Source: Clostridium septicum
GTDB taxonomy: Bacteria; Bacillota; Clostridia; Clostridiales; Clostridiaceae
Length of the DNA: 64,000 nt
Assembly (NCBI RefSeq): GCF_003606265.1
Contig: NZ_CP023671.1
Coordinates: forward strand, 2,480,001 to 2,544,000
Direction of reading: 5' to 3'
Shown: piece by piece, positions 43,674 through 52,820 of the stretch
How the letters are laid out: every line of letters begins with the position of its first letter
Numbering within the stretch: position 1 is the first letter of the stretch
Notes under the pieces: model-generated
Database searches by the model: none
Told to the model about the DNA's origin: nothing
What the model saw: the letters and a program-made list of their open reading frames with translations, nothing else
Made by a program: the position numbers and the translations under genes

Positions 43674-45146
43674 ATGAAAAGAAGTAGTGGGATTTTAATG
43701 CATATTTCATCTTTACCAGGAGATTATGGAATTGGAACATTAGGGGTAGAAGCATATAAGTTCGTAGATTTTTTAAAAAAAAGTGGACAAAGATATTGGC
43801 AAATACTACCGTTAGGTCAAACGGGATATGGTGATTCACCTTATCAGTGCGTTTCAGCCTTTGCGGGGAATCCCTATTTTATAGATTTTGATCTTTTAAA
43901 GGAAGATGGCTTGTTAAAAGAAGAAGATTATAAAAATGAATATTTTGGTAAAGATAATAATTGCATAGATTATGGAACTTTATTTATAAATAAAACCAAG
44001 GTACTTAAGAAGGCTTATAAAAATTATAATTTAATATCAGAAAAAATAAATGAGTTTAGAAATTCTAATAAGTATTGGTTAGAGAATTATACATTATATA
44101 TGGCAGTTAAGGAACATTTTAACTTGATTAGTTGGCAAAATTGGGATGAAAATATTAGATTAAGAAAAGATGAATCCATAGAAAAATATAAAAAGGAATT
44201 GAAGGATGATATTAAATATTGGGAATTTATACAGTATATATTTTTTAAACAATGGAATTCATTAAAGAAATATGCAAATGATTCAGGTATAAAGATAATT
44301 GGTGATATTCCAATATATGTTGCAGTAGATAGTGCAGATATTTGGAGTAATCCTAAATACTTTAAAGTGGATAAAAATATGATTCCAACAAAAGTTGCTG
44401 GATGCCCTCCAGACCTATTTTCAGAAACTGGCCAACTTTGGGGAAATCCAATTTATAATTGGGAGTTAATGGAGCAAGACGGGTATAAATGGTGGATAAA
44501 ACGAATAGAGGATAGTTTTAAAATATATGATGTTGTAAGAATAGATCATTTTAGAGGTTTTGAATCTTATTGGGAAGTTCCATATGGAGAAAAAACCGCC
44601 ATAAATGGAAGATGGGTTAAAGGACCTGGAATTAAGTTGTTTCATACTATTAAAAGAGAATTAGGTGAAGTAAACATTATAGCTGAGGATTTAGGGTTAC
44701 TTACAGATGAGGTTGTAAAATTTAGAAATCAGACAGGCTTTCCAGGAATGAAGGTGTTACAATTCGCTTTTGGAGGAGGCGATGTTTACTTACCTCATAA
44801 TTATGAAAAAAATTGTGTAGTTTATACAGGTACTCACGATAATGATACAATTTGTGGATGGTATAATGAAACTGCCACGGAAGAAGAAGTAGAATTTGCT
44901 AATAAATATTTAGCTTTGAATTACAAAGAGGGAATAGCTTTTGGATTTATAAGGGGGATCTTTAGTAGTGTTGGAAATTTAGCAATAGCTACAATGCAAG
45001 ATTTTTTAAGTCTAGGAAATGAAGCAAGAATGAATTTCCCATCTACTTTAGGAGGTAATTGGAAGTGGAGGATAAGAAAATATGAGTTAACTGATGAGTT
45101 ATCACAGAAGATACTTGAATTAACAAAAAGGTATGGTAGAGAATAA
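43674..45146 (+). CDS. malQ: 4-alpha-glucanotransferase (amylomaltase)
   Basis: GH77 enzyme that transfers alpha-1,4-glucan segments between maltodextrins in the cytoplasm. 490 aa from ATG 43674; GGTGGGGG at 43661-43668 is the ribosome binding site, so an in-frame GTG at 43662 is rejected. Motifs: RSSGILMHISSLPGDYGIGTLG, YWQILPLGQTGYGDSPYQC, IGDIPIYVAVDSADIWS, VRIDHFRGFESYWEVP with the catalytic Asp, IAEDLG with the acid Glu, and YTGTHDNDT. No other maltose genes are adjacent. Confidence 0.95.
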   Translation: MKRSSGILMHISSLPGDYGIGTLGVEAYKFVDFLKKSGQRYWQILPLGQTGYGDSPYQCVSAFAGNPYFIDFDLLKEDGLLKEEDYKNEYFGKDNNCIDYGTLFINKTKVLKKAYKNYNLISEKINEFRNSNKYWLENYTLYMAVKEHFNLISWQNWDENIRLRKDESIEKYKKELKDDIKYWEFIQYIFFKQWNSLKKYANDSGIKIIGDIPIYVAVDSADIWSNPKYFKVDKNMIPTKVAGCPPDLFSETGQLWGNPIYNWELMEQDGYKWWIKRIEDSFKIYDVVRIDHFRGFESYWEVPYGEKTAINGRWVKGPGIKLFHTIKRELGEVNIIAEDLGLLTDEVVKFRNQTGFPGMKVLQFAFGGGDVYLPHNYEKNCVVYTGTHDNDTICGWYNETATEEEVEFANKYLALNYKEGIAFGFIRGIFSSVGNLAIATMQDFLSLGNEARMNFPSTLGGNWKWRIRKYELTDELSQKILELTKRYGRE

Positions 45147-45203
45147 TTAAGTTAATAAAAATTATATAGAATAAAAGAATTATAAGAATTTTTGATTTTT
45201 AAT

Positions 45204-45240
45204 CTGCATTTTGCTAAATTTAGCATAATGCAGTTTTTTT
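45204..45240 (+). terminator. Terminator of malQ
   Basis: Outer stem CTGCAT/ATGCAG and inner stem TGCTAAA/TTTAGCA followed by eight Ts. It lies inside a longer reading frame of the next gene, which supports the later MerR start. Confidence 0.88.
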
Positions 45241-45275
45241 ATATTATAATTAAATTTAGATTGGAGGTTGATTCT

Positions 45276-46079
45276 ATGAAAAATAAATACATGGTAGGAG
45301 AAGTTTCAAAATTTTTAAATATAAGTAAAGATACTTTAAGATATTATGATCAAATTGGCATAGTTACACCTAAAAAGAGTGGGAAAAATGGATATAGATA
45401 TTACACTATGGATAATATAGTTTTATTAACTTATGTTTTAGTATTAAAAGATTTAGATGTTCCACTAAATGAAATAAAGAATATTCTTAGTAATAACTCG
45501 CTAGAAAGTATGATAAAGCTAATAGGAAACCAAAAGAGAGTAGTAGAGAAAAAGATAAAAGAACTTCAAGGGATAAAAAGTACTATAAATAGCTTAGAAA
45601 AGGCTTTTATTCAAGCCTATAATTACAATAATAAATTTGAAGTAATTGAAAGTCCAAAATTTATATATAAAGAAATTGGAGAAGAAATAGATAGTACCAT
45701 GTCAACAGTAATGGATGAATTTAGAAGTATCAATGGTTTAAGTGAGATAGTTTATACTGTTATAATAAAAAACATATGTGATATTAAAAAAATAGTAGAT
45801 AATAATATCTTTTATACTGTTAGCGCTAGAATAGAAAAGTTTGAAAATGAATTCTACATAGGTAAAACAAATATTTTCGAAAAAAGTAAATGTATTCATA
45901 CTGTTATAAGGTCATCAGATGATATAAAAGAAATAGATTTAATGGAATTAAAAAAGTACTTAAAAGAAAATAGCTTTACAATTAATGGAGATATTATTGC
46001 AAGAGCAATAGCTTTTGAACATATAGATGAAAAGCCTATTGATTATTATGAAGTTTGGGTTCCTATAAAAGAGTGTTGA
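45276..46079 (+). CDS. MerR-family transcriptional regulator
   Basis: 267 aa from ATG 45276, set by GGAGGT at 45263-45268. An N-terminal MerR HTH (MVGEVSKFLNISKDTLRYYDQIGIVTPKKSGKNGYRYYTMDNI) is followed by a linking helix and a GyrI/BmrR-like effector region (about 120-267, ending IDYYEVWVPIKE). It precedes a MATE efflux gene by 50 bp and probably controls it, sensing a drug-like ligand. Confidence 0.9.
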   Translation: MKNKYMVGEVSKFLNISKDTLRYYDQIGIVTPKKSGKNGYRYYTMDNIVLLTYVLVLKDLDVPLNEIKNILSNNSLESMIKLIGNQKRVVEKKIKELQGIKSTINSLEKAFIQAYNYNNKFEVIESPKFIYKEIGEEIDSTMSTVMDEFRSINGLSEIVYTVIIKNICDIKKIVDNNIFYTVSARIEKFENEFYIGKTNIFEKSKCIHTVIRSSDDIKEIDLMELKKYLKENSFTINGDIIARAIAFEHIDEKPIDYYEVWVPIKEC

Positions 46080-46129
46080 CATTAGAGTAACTCAAAGGTT
46101 TATTATCTTACTTGAAAGGAAGTGATTAT

Positions 46130-47464
46130 TTGAGCAGAATTTTGGATTTAGGGAAGGATAATATATGGAAATTGTTTTTGAAGTATTCAATTCCAAGTGT
46201 TATAGGAACTCTTATATTTTCAATTTACATTGTAATTGATGGAATATTTGTTGGAAGAGCTGTTGGTTCAAGTGGGCTTGCAGCTATAAATATAGCAATG
46301 CCATTTTTTAGCACTGCCCTTGCTATAAGTTTAATGGTATCAGTTGGAGGAAACACTATAACAAGTATAGAGCTGGGAGAAGGAGATAAAGAAAAAGCAA
46401 GACAGACCTTTAGTTTAGCCTTTTACTCACTTTTAGTGGTTTCTATCATGGCATCTATAATAACATTATTATTTACAGAAAATATAGCAATGTTTCTAGG
46501 AGCCAAAGGAGACTTAATAAAGCCAGTAGGGGAGTATTTAGTAGTATTAGCAATATTTATGCCTATATTTACATGTTCAGGATATTTGGCAACTGGACTT
46601 AGAACAATTGGAAAACCTAATTATTCAATGATGTGTAATATAGTTGGTTCTGTTTTAAATATAATACTTGACTATATTATGGTAGTAAAATTAGGAATGG
46701 GAGTTTTTGGAGCAGCTTTAGCTTCAGGAATAGCTTTTACATTTGCATTTATATTTGGTTTATTAGGATATTTTAATAAAGACTCAGTTCTTAAATTGGT
46801 GAAATGCAATATAGATTATAAGAAAATATTTAGGTTTTTTTATAATGGATCTTCCGAAGCTTTATCGGAATTTGCTTTTGCCTTTTCTACATACTTATTT
46901 AATATTGTTTTAATGGGAAGATTAGGGGAAATGGGTGTTTCAGCATTTTCTATAATTCAGTATATAGCATCATTAATTGTAGCCGTATATTTAGGTATAT
47001 CTACAGGGATATCACCTATAATAAGCTATAATTATGGGGCTAAAGAAGGAAATAGAATAAGAGAAGTTACGAAAATATCATTACTAGTTATGAGTTTTCT
47101 TGGAATAGTATGTACAGCAACTTTATTTTTCGCAGGAGAAAATTTAATAAAGTTATTTATTGATGGGGATGCAAAGTTAATAGAAATTACTGTATGGGCA
47201 TGTAAAATATATTCAACTTGTTTCTTAATTAGTGGAATTAATATATTATCATCTACATATTTTACTGCTTTAGAAGATGCAAGAACATCTATAATAATTT
47301 CTTTACTTAGAGGAATTGTTTTTATTACAATAGGAATAATAGTATTACCAATATTTTTTGATATTAATGGTATATGGTTAACAGTAACTTTTGCTGAACT
47401 ATTAACATTATTAGTATCCTATAAATTAATGAAAAAATCTTATTGTAGTATGAAATATAAGTAA
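46130..47464 (+). CDS. MATE-family multidrug efflux transporter
   Basis: About 444 aa with 12 transmembrane segments in two homologous halves (YSIPSVIGTLIFSIYIVIDGIFVGR, then GSSEALSEFAFAFSTYLFNIVLMGR). Both are MatE domains of the MepA/NorM class, which export cationic drugs using Na+ or H+. I choose TTG 46130 because AAGGAAGTGA (46117-46126) lies just before it; a TTG at 46112 would put this site inside the gene. It is downstream of a MerR regulator, a common efflux arrangement. A second, distant MATE gene is at 60671-62080. Confidence 0.92.
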   Translation: MSRILDLGKDNIWKLFLKYSIPSVIGTLIFSIYIVIDGIFVGRAVGSSGLAAINIAMPFFSTALAISLMVSVGGNTITSIELGEGDKEKARQTFSLAFYSLLVVSIMASIITLLFTENIAMFLGAKGDLIKPVGEYLVVLAIFMPIFTCSGYLATGLRTIGKPNYSMMCNIVGSVLNIILDYIMVVKLGMGVFGAALASGIAFTFAFIFGLLGYFNKDSVLKLVKCNIDYKKIFRFFYNGSSEALSEFAFAFSTYLFNIVLMGRLGEMGVSAFSIIQYIASLIVAVYLGISTGISPIISYNYGAKEGNRIREVTKISLLVMSFLGIVCTATLFFAGENLIKLFIDGDAKLIEITVWACKIYSTCFLISGINILSSTYFTALEDARTSIIISLLRGIVFITIGIIVLPIFFDINGIWLTVTFAELLTLLVSYKLMKKSYCSMKYK

Positions 47465-47494
47465 AGTTATATTTTAAGGGAAAGAGAGCTTCAT

Positions 47495-47782
47495 ATGAAA
47501 GTGTTATTAATGAAAGTAAAATTAAGAGCTAGTTGGGTTCATTCTTTAAAGGAAAAGAGGATGGTAGTTAGAAGAATAACGGAAAGATTAAAAAATAAAT
47601 TCAATATTTCAGTTGCAGAAGTCGAGGATCAGGATATACATCAGATTATTGTAATAGGAATTTCAGCTATTTGTGGCAGTAGTGCTAAAGTTCATTCTAC
47701 ACTAGAAAATATAATAAATTTTATAGAGTGCAATACAGATGCAGAGATAATAAATATAGATACTTTTGAGGATATATATTAA
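47495..47782 (+). CDS. DUF503 (YlxP-like) protein
   Basis: 95-aa protein with the family pattern LKVKLRA..HSLKEKRMVVRRITERLKNKFNISVAEVEDQDIHQ. YlxP homologues are often found by infB/rbfA and may take part in ribosome assembly. Here the gene stands outside that cluster, so the role is open. AAGGGAAAGAG precedes the ATG. Confidence 0.85.
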   Translation: MKVLLMKVKLRASWVHSLKEKRMVVRRITERLKNKFNISVAEVEDQDIHQIIVIGISAICGSSAKVHSTLENIINFIECNTDAEIINIDTFEDIY

Positions 47783-47850
47783 AGGGTATATTTTGTATTT
47801 AAGTGGCTATAATCATAAATAAATTATTTATGATTTAAGGGGATTTCATA

Positions 47851-48297
47851 ATGGAAAATATTAATAAGAAAAGTATATTATTTTCAATTGTAATGATATT
47901 TATATTAGTGTTTATGTGTTTTAATTGGGGAAAGAAAAATATAGAAGATATTACTAGAAGAGATTTACATTGTTTAGTTGATACTCCTTACTATGTAAGA
48001 GGAGTTTATTTAGATGAACAAAATTTAAATGTAAATATATCTGGAAATATGGATAAAGAAGGTTGCGAAGAAATAGTAAAAAAAATATATGGCAAGATAA
48101 AGAAGAATTCAATTAAAGGGAAAAACATAGTTGTGAACTTTGCATCAGAAGAAAATAATTTAAATAGAAAAGTAAATGATTCACATGTAGAAAAAATGCA
48201 TACTAAAGTAATATTAAATCCTAAAAATCTAGATATAAAGGTAAATTTATTTGAGAATTTTAATATGACTCCAGAGATTCTTAAAGTAAATATATAG
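47851..48297 (+). CDS. Hypothetical membrane-anchored protein
   Basis: 148 aa. One N-terminal transmembrane segment (about 9-26, LFSIVMIFILVFMCFNW) is followed by a soluble basic domain outside the membrane. It contains two short matching halves around a Cys (HCLVDTPYYVRG, EGCEEIVKKIYGK). No family is recognised. AAGGGG at 47838-47843 precedes ATG. Confidence 0.6.
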   Translation: MENINKKSILFSIVMIFILVFMCFNWGKKNIEDITRRDLHCLVDTPYYVRGVYLDEQNLNVNISGNMDKEGCEEIVKKIYGKIKKNSIKGKNIVVNFASEENNLNRKVNDSHVEKMHTKVILNPKNLDIKVNLFENFNMTPEILKVNI

Positions 48298-48416
48298 GAT
48301 TTTTAACAAATAGTAATGAAAATGAAGTTATGCTTTATGAAAAATATAAAAAAGTATTTTAATAAATAGTTATGATTTTAATGATTTAATAAAAAATTGA
48401 ATAAATAATTAAATTT

Positions 48417-48446
48417 AAAAGGTATTTCTTAGAAGAGATACCTTTT
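48417..48446 (+). terminator. Hairpin terminator before the GNAT gene
   Basis: AAAAGGTAT (48417-48425) pairs with ATACCTTTT (48438-48446). It ends about 40 bp before the next start. Confidence 0.7.
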
Positions 48447-48484
48447 ATGTTAGAATAGATATAAAAATAATTATGGAGGATAGA

Positions 48485-48979
48485 ATGGAAAGTTTTAGAT
48501 TAGCAAACAAAGATGATTTGTTTAAAGTAAGCAATATTTTAAAAGAAATAATTAATAATAAACCTGAAGGATTAAACTGGACAAAAGATTATCCTAATGA
48601 AGAAGTTATAAAAAATGATATAGAGAAAAAAGAGTTATTTATCTTAGAAATTAATAATGAAATTTTAGGGGCTGTAGTTTTAAATTGTGATGAAGACATA
48701 AATTATAAAAAAATAGAATGGAATAGTAATAAAACTCCACTTGTAATACATAGATTATTTGTATCAAGAAATTATATGGGAGAGGGTTATGGTAGCCTTT
48801 TATTAAAGAGCGTTATAGATAAAGCAAAAAATCATGGGTTTGAATCAATAAGATTAGATACATTTAGCAAAAATATTAATGCCCAAAAGCTATATATAAA
48901 GTCAGGGTTTAAATATAAAGGAACTATCAATTTAGAAGGAAAAGTCGGAGAGTTCTTTTGTTATGAAATGAATTTATAA
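48485..48979 (+). CDS. GNAT-family N-acetyltransferase
   Basis: 164 aa from ATG 48485, because GGAGG at 48475-48479 fits it; an ATG at 48473 would overlap that site. GNAT core: IHRLFVSRNYMGEGYGSLLLKSVIDKAKNHGFESIRLDTF with the acetyl-CoA loop, and NAQKLYIKSGFKYKGTI. Substrate unknown. It is not related closely to the GNAT at 31436. Confidence 0.88.
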   Translation: MESFRLANKDDLFKVSNILKEIINNKPEGLNWTKDYPNEEVIKNDIEKKELFILEINNEILGAVVLNCDEDINYKKIEWNSNKTPLVIHRLFVSRNYMGEGYGSLLLKSVIDKAKNHGFESIRLDTFSKNINAQKLYIKSGFKYKGTINLEGKVGEFFCYEMNL

Positions 48980-48995
48980 AAATTTCAGAAAAATG

Positions 48996-49024
48996 TTGAC
49001 AAAATTATAAATTAATAATATATT
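48996..49024 (+). promoter_or_regulatory. Promoter of the SAM riboswitch / metNIQ unit
   Basis: TTGACA 48996-49001, 17-bp spacer, TATATT 49019-49024, about 30 bp before the first riboswitch helix. Confidence 0.8.
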
Positions 49025-49054
49025 AATATAAACAATAAAATTAAATAAGATTTT

Positions 49055-49277
49055 TCTTATAAAGAGCGGTGGAGGGACTGGCCCTGTGAAGCCCAGCAAC
49101 CTACTTTTAAAAGGGTAGAAAATAGAAAGTTTAGATTTATTCTAGATATGTTTATTTTATAAAACCTAAGTTTAGAAGTGTGGTGCTAATTCCTGCAGCT
49201 AATTTTTAGCTGAAATATGAGAGTGAATTAATGGGCGACTTTTACGCACTAGAGATTTATTCTCTAGTGCGTTTTTT
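49055..49277 (+). ncRNA. SAM-I (S-box) riboswitch with terminator
   Basis: The aptamer 49055-49223 carries the hallmark S-box elements AGAGCGGTGGAGGGACTGGC, CCTGTGAAGCCCAGCAACC and GGTGCTAATTCC, closed by a 3' TGAGAG helix. The expression platform ends in a 12-bp terminator (49244-49255 with 49261-49272) and a six-T run. S-adenosylmethionine binding stabilises the aptamer and permits termination, so metNIQ is transcribed when SAM is low. P3 is long and AT-rich (about 49120-49160). Confidence 0.97.
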
Positions 49278-49303
49278 ATTTAATTGAAAAAGGGGGATTA
49301 TAA

Positions 49304-50269
49304 ATGATAGAAATAAATAATTTAAATAAAAAATTTGGGAGTTTAGAAGTTTTAAAAGATATTTCTTTAAATATAAAAGAAGGAGAAATTTATGGACTTA
49401 TTGGACATAGTGGAGCAGGTAAATCAACTTTATTAAGATGTATAAATGGATTAGAAAGTTACGATAGTGGATCAGTTAAAGTTATGGGAAAGGAAGTTAA
49501 AAGCCTAAATAATAATAAACTTAGGCAATTTAGAAAAGATTTAGGAATGATATTTCAAAATTTTAATCTTTTAGAAAGAAAATCTGTTTTTGATAATGTA
49601 GCTATTCCGTTAGAAGTCTGGGGGTATGATAAAAGCTATATACAAAAAAAAGTAAGAGATTTATTAAAACTTGTTGGATTAGAAGAGAAAGCTAAGTGTA
49701 AACCAAGGGAGTTAAGTGGAGGTCAAAAGCAAAGAGTAGCTATAGCAAGAGCATTAGCGTTAGAACCTAAAGTATTATTGTGCGATGAAGCTACATCAGC
49801 ACTTGATCCTAAAACAACAAAGGATATATTATCATTACTTTTACAAATTAATAAAGAACTAGGTATTACAATTGTTATTGTTACCCATCAAATGGAAGTA
49901 GTAAAAGAGGTTTGTGAGAAAGTGGCATTAATAGAAGGGGGCTTTTTAAAAGTAGAGGGACAAGCAGAAAAACTTTTCTTGAAACCGGGAGTATCTCTTA
50001 AAAAATTTTTAGGAGACGATGATGATGAACTACTACCAAATACAGGGGTTAACATAAAATTATTCTTTCCAAGTACATCATCAGAAAATGCACTTATAAC
50101 AAAAATGTCTAGAGAAATCTGTGTTGACTTTTCAATAGTTTGGGGCAAACTTGAAAAGTTCAGAGATAATGTACTTGGAAGCTTAGTTATAAATGTTGAA
50201 GAAAAAGATAAGGAAAAAATAATAGGATATTTACAAGATAGAAATATAATATTGGAGGTGCTTAAATAA
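49304..50269 (+). CDS. metN: Methionine ABC transporter, ATP-binding protein
   Basis: 321 aa. Walker A GHSGAGKST, Q-loop MIFQNFNLL, signature LSGGQKQRVAIARAL and Walker B VLLCDEATSALD are followed by a C-terminal NIL regulatory domain (about 245-320) that binds methionine and inhibits transport. It is first in metNIQ under a SAM-I riboswitch. Its stop TAA overlaps the next ATG. Confidence 0.96.
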   Translation: MIEINNLNKKFGSLEVLKDISLNIKEGEIYGLIGHSGAGKSTLLRCINGLESYDSGSVKVMGKEVKSLNNNKLRQFRKDLGMIFQNFNLLERKSVFDNVAIPLEVWGYDKSYIQKKVRDLLKLVGLEEKAKCKPRELSGGQKQRVAIARALALEPKVLLCDEATSALDPKTTKDILSLLLQINKELGITIVIVTHQMEVVKEVCEKVALIEGGFLKVEGQAEKLFLKPGVSLKKFLGDDDDELLPNTGVNIKLFFPSTSSENALITKMSREICVDFSIVWGKLEKFRDNVLGSLVINVEEKDKEKIIGYLQDRNIILEVLK

Positions 50270-50904
50270 TGATAGATATTTTAATTCCAGCATTTTTAGA
50301 AACTTTAATAATGGTAGTTTTATCAACAATATTTTCATTAATATTAGGGTTTATTCCAGCAATTATTTTAATATTAACATCGCCAACAGGATTAAGACCT
50401 AATAAAGTATTATATAAAACATTAGATTATATAATAAATATTTTAAGAAGTTTTCCATTTATTATTCTAATGGTATCAATAGTTCCTATAACTAGATTTA
50501 TAGTTGGAAAATCAATAGGTACAGTAGCAGCAATTGCACCACTTACTATTGCGGCAGCACCTTTTGTTGCAAGAGTAATAGAGTCATCATTGAAGGAAGT
50601 GGATAGTGGTGTTATAGAAGCGGCAAAATCTTTTGGAGCATCAGATACACAAATAATATTTAAAGTGATGATTAAAGAAGCTATACCATCAATAATATCA
50701 GGGTTAACATTAACGATTATAAGTATTATAGGTTATTCAGCCATGGCTGGGGCTGTTGGAGGAGGCGGTCTTGGAGATGTAGCTATAAGGTATGGATATC
50801 AAAGATATAAAATAGATGTAATGGTAGTTACAGTTATTGTACTTATAGTTATAGTACAAGGGTTGCAGTCATTAGGAAACTATTTATATAAAAAATTATC
50901 ATAG
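50269..50904 (+). CDS. metI: Methionine ABC transporter, permease
   Basis: 211-aa membrane permease with five transmembrane segments. The EAA loop is visible as EAAKSFGASDTQIIFKVMIKEAIPSI. Begins at the last base of the metN stop (TAATG), with AGGTG upstream, so translation is coupled. It imports D/L-methionine with MetN and MetQ. Confidence 0.96.
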   Translation: MIDILIPAFLETLIMVVLSTIFSLILGFIPAIILILTSPTGLRPNKVLYKTLDYIINILRSFPFIILMVSIVPITRFIVGKSIGTVAAIAPLTIAAAPFVARVIESSLKEVDSGVIEAAKSFGASDTQIIFKVMIKEAIPSIISGLTLTIISIIGYSAMAGAVGGGGLGDVAIRYGYQRYKIDVMVVTVIVLIVIVQGLQSLGNYLYKKLS

Positions 50905-50942
50905 ATAAAATAAATAATTTAAAAATTAGGAGGTATAAAACT

Positions 50943-51755
50943 ATGAAAAGAAAATCAATAGTATCAGTATTATTAGCAGGGGTTCTAGCTATAGGGTTAA
51001 TAGGATGCGGAAATAAAGGAGCATCAGAGGATAAAGTTATAAAAATTGGTGTTTCACCAGTTCCTCATAAAGAAATAGTGGAGCATATAGTACCTGAATT
51101 GGAAAAAGAAGGGTATGAGGTAAAAATAGTTGAGTTTACAGATTATGTTACACCTAATACTGCTTTAGCAGAAGGAGAACTAGATGCAAACTATTTTCAA
51201 CATATATCTTATTTGAATGAAACAAATGATAGTAAAAAATTAGATTTAGCTTATACAGCGGAAATACATTTAGAACCAATAGCTTTATATTCAAAAAGTA
51301 TAAAAAATTTAAATGACCTAAAAAATGAAGCAACTATTGCAATTCCAAATGATCCATCTAATGAAGCTAGAGCTTTAAGACTACTAGAAAAACAAGGTTT
51401 AATAAAATTAAAGGATGGAGAACTTATAACTCCCAAAGATATTGTAGAGAATAAAAAGAATTTTAAATTTAAAGAATTAGAGGCTGCACAAATGCCAAGA
51501 GTGTTAGAAGAAGTTGATGCTGCAATTATAAATGGAAATTATGCCATAGAAGCAGGATTAAATCCATCTAAAGATGCCTTGGTAATAGAGGATAAGGATG
51601 CAGAAGCTGCAAGGATATATAGAAATATATTAGCTGTGAAAAAGGGAAATGAAAAATTAGAGAAAATTAATGCTTTAACAAAAGCTTTAACTAGTGATTC
51701 TGTTAAGAAGTTTATAAATGAAAAATATAATGGAGCTGTAATTCCTACATTTTAA
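50943..51755 (+). CDS. metQ: Methionine-binding lipoprotein
   Basis: 270 aa, NlpA/MetQ family. The signal peptide ends in the lipobox LIGC with acylated Cys22. The mature domain shows IGVSPVPHKEIVEHI, VEFTDYVTPNTALAEGELDANYFQH and AAIINGNYA typical of MetQ. It delivers methionine to MetNI outside the membrane. AGGAGG at 50929-50934 precedes the start; last gene of the unit. Confidence 0.96.
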   Translation: MKRKSIVSVLLAGVLAIGLIGCGNKGASEDKVIKIGVSPVPHKEIVEHIVPELEKEGYEVKIVEFTDYVTPNTALAEGELDANYFQHISYLNETNDSKKLDLAYTAEIHLEPIALYSKSIKNLNDLKNEATIAIPNDPSNEARALRLLEKQGLIKLKDGELITPKDIVENKKNFKFKELEAAQMPRVLEEVDAAIINGNYAIEAGLNPSKDALVIEDKDAEAARIYRNILAVKKGNEKLEKINALTKALTSDSVKKFINEKYNGAVIPTF

Positions 51756-51807
51756 TAAGTCAGCTGCATCAAAATTATAGTTTAGTAACTATTTTTTAGA
51801 TACTTTA

Positions 51808-51856
51808 AATAAAGAGCATTTAGTAAGATTAAATATTTTTACTAGGTGCTTTATTA
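51808..51856 (+). terminator. First terminator after metQ
   Basis: Long imperfect stem (about 16 bp, 51811-51826 with 51839-51854) and a weak tail. Confidence 0.65.
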
Positions 51857-51904
51857 TATTATATCATTTGATTTTCATAAAGTATAAGATATGTCTTTAT
51901 GATT

Positions 51905-51929
51905 GGCTATTTAGAGATAGCCCTTTTTT
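51905..51929 (+). terminator. Second terminator after metQ
   Basis: Six-bp stem GGCTAT/ATAGCC followed by six Ts. From there to 52079 the DNA is AT-rich with no other feature seen. Confidence 0.75.
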
Positions 51930-52079
51930 GTTGTAATTTATTAATTAGATATATTTGATTGTATATTTTGTTTATTAAGATATATATTTGTAACCAACAT
52001 ACAGTAATTCTAATATATTAAATTAAGTAGAAATTAATAATTTTATATATTTAATATATAAATATAAGGAGGCATAGTC

Positions 52080-52763
52080 ATGGCAAAATGGATAATCGAT
52101 GCAGGCCATGGAGGGAATGATTCTGGAGCTATAGGATTAAATGAAAGAAGAGAGTCAGATATAGTTTTAGAAGCAGCCTACGAAGCTAAACGGTTACTAG
52201 AGAAAAATGGAGAAACTGTTCTTTTAACTAGGGCGGCTGATATTTCATTAGACTTAGATACAAGAGCAGAAATTGCTAATAAGTGGGATGCTGATTATTT
52301 TGTTAGCCTTCATATGAACTCTTTTGTCAATAAATCTATTACTGGAAGCGAAGTATTAATATCTGAAAATGAATATACTGGAGAAGAGTTAGCAAAGCTA
52401 ATAAGAGATGAATTGATATCTAACTTGAAATCAAATGATAGAGGCATAAAGAAAAGTAATGACGAAATTTTAAAATTAACAAATATGCCAACTATTATAG
52501 TGAATGCTGAATTTATATCTAATGAAGAAGTAGAAAAAAGTTTTGATTCACAAAAATATGGGTACATGATAGCCAAGGCTTGTTTAGCCAAGGTAGATAA
52601 AGTTTTAATTGATCTTCCAGTGTTAAAACCAAAGACACCATGGAAATCTTCATGGAGAGTTTGTATAGGACATTTTAAGAATTACGATGATGTAGAAGCA
52701 GCTGTTAAAAAAGCTAAAAAACAAGGTTATGAAGATGCCTATATAATACCATATGAAGGATAA
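52080..52763 (+). CDS. N-acetylmuramoyl-L-alanine amidase (Amidase_3), CwlC-like
   Basis: 227-aa zinc amidase that cuts the bond between MurNAc and the stem peptide. Zinc and catalytic residues: His in IDAGHGGNDSGA, Glu in NERRESDIV, His in SLHMNSF and the catalytic Glu in VNAEFISN. The C-terminal 40 residues (WRVCIGHFKNYDDVEAAVKKAKKQGYEDAYIIPY) look like a SPOR-type binding repeat. There is no signal peptide. This resembles B. subtilis CwlC, made in the mother cell to release the spore, and also phage endolysins; no phage genes are nearby. AGGAGG precedes ATG. Confidence 0.9.
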   Translation: MAKWIIDAGHGGNDSGAIGLNERRESDIVLEAAYEAKRLLEKNGETVLLTRAADISLDLDTRAEIANKWDADYFVSLHMNSFVNKSITGSEVLISENEYTGEELAKLIRDELISNLKSNDRGIKKSNDEILKLTNMPTIIVNAEFISNEEVEKSFDSQKYGYMIAKACLAKVDKVLIDLPVLKPKTPWKSSWRVCIGHFKNYDDVEAAVKKAKKQGYEDAYIIPYEG

Positions 52764-52764
52764 A

Positions 52765-52815
52765 AGTGGCCGTCTCTGAAATGATTTTAAAATCATTTCA
52801 GTAGACGGTCTTTTT
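52765..52815. terminator. Long bidirectional terminator
   Basis: Near-perfect hairpin: outer stem with GCCGTCT/AGACGGT and inner 13-bp stem CTGAAATGATTTT with its complement, flanked by A and T runs. Between convergent genes. Confidence 0.9.
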
Positions 52816-52820
52816 ATTTA

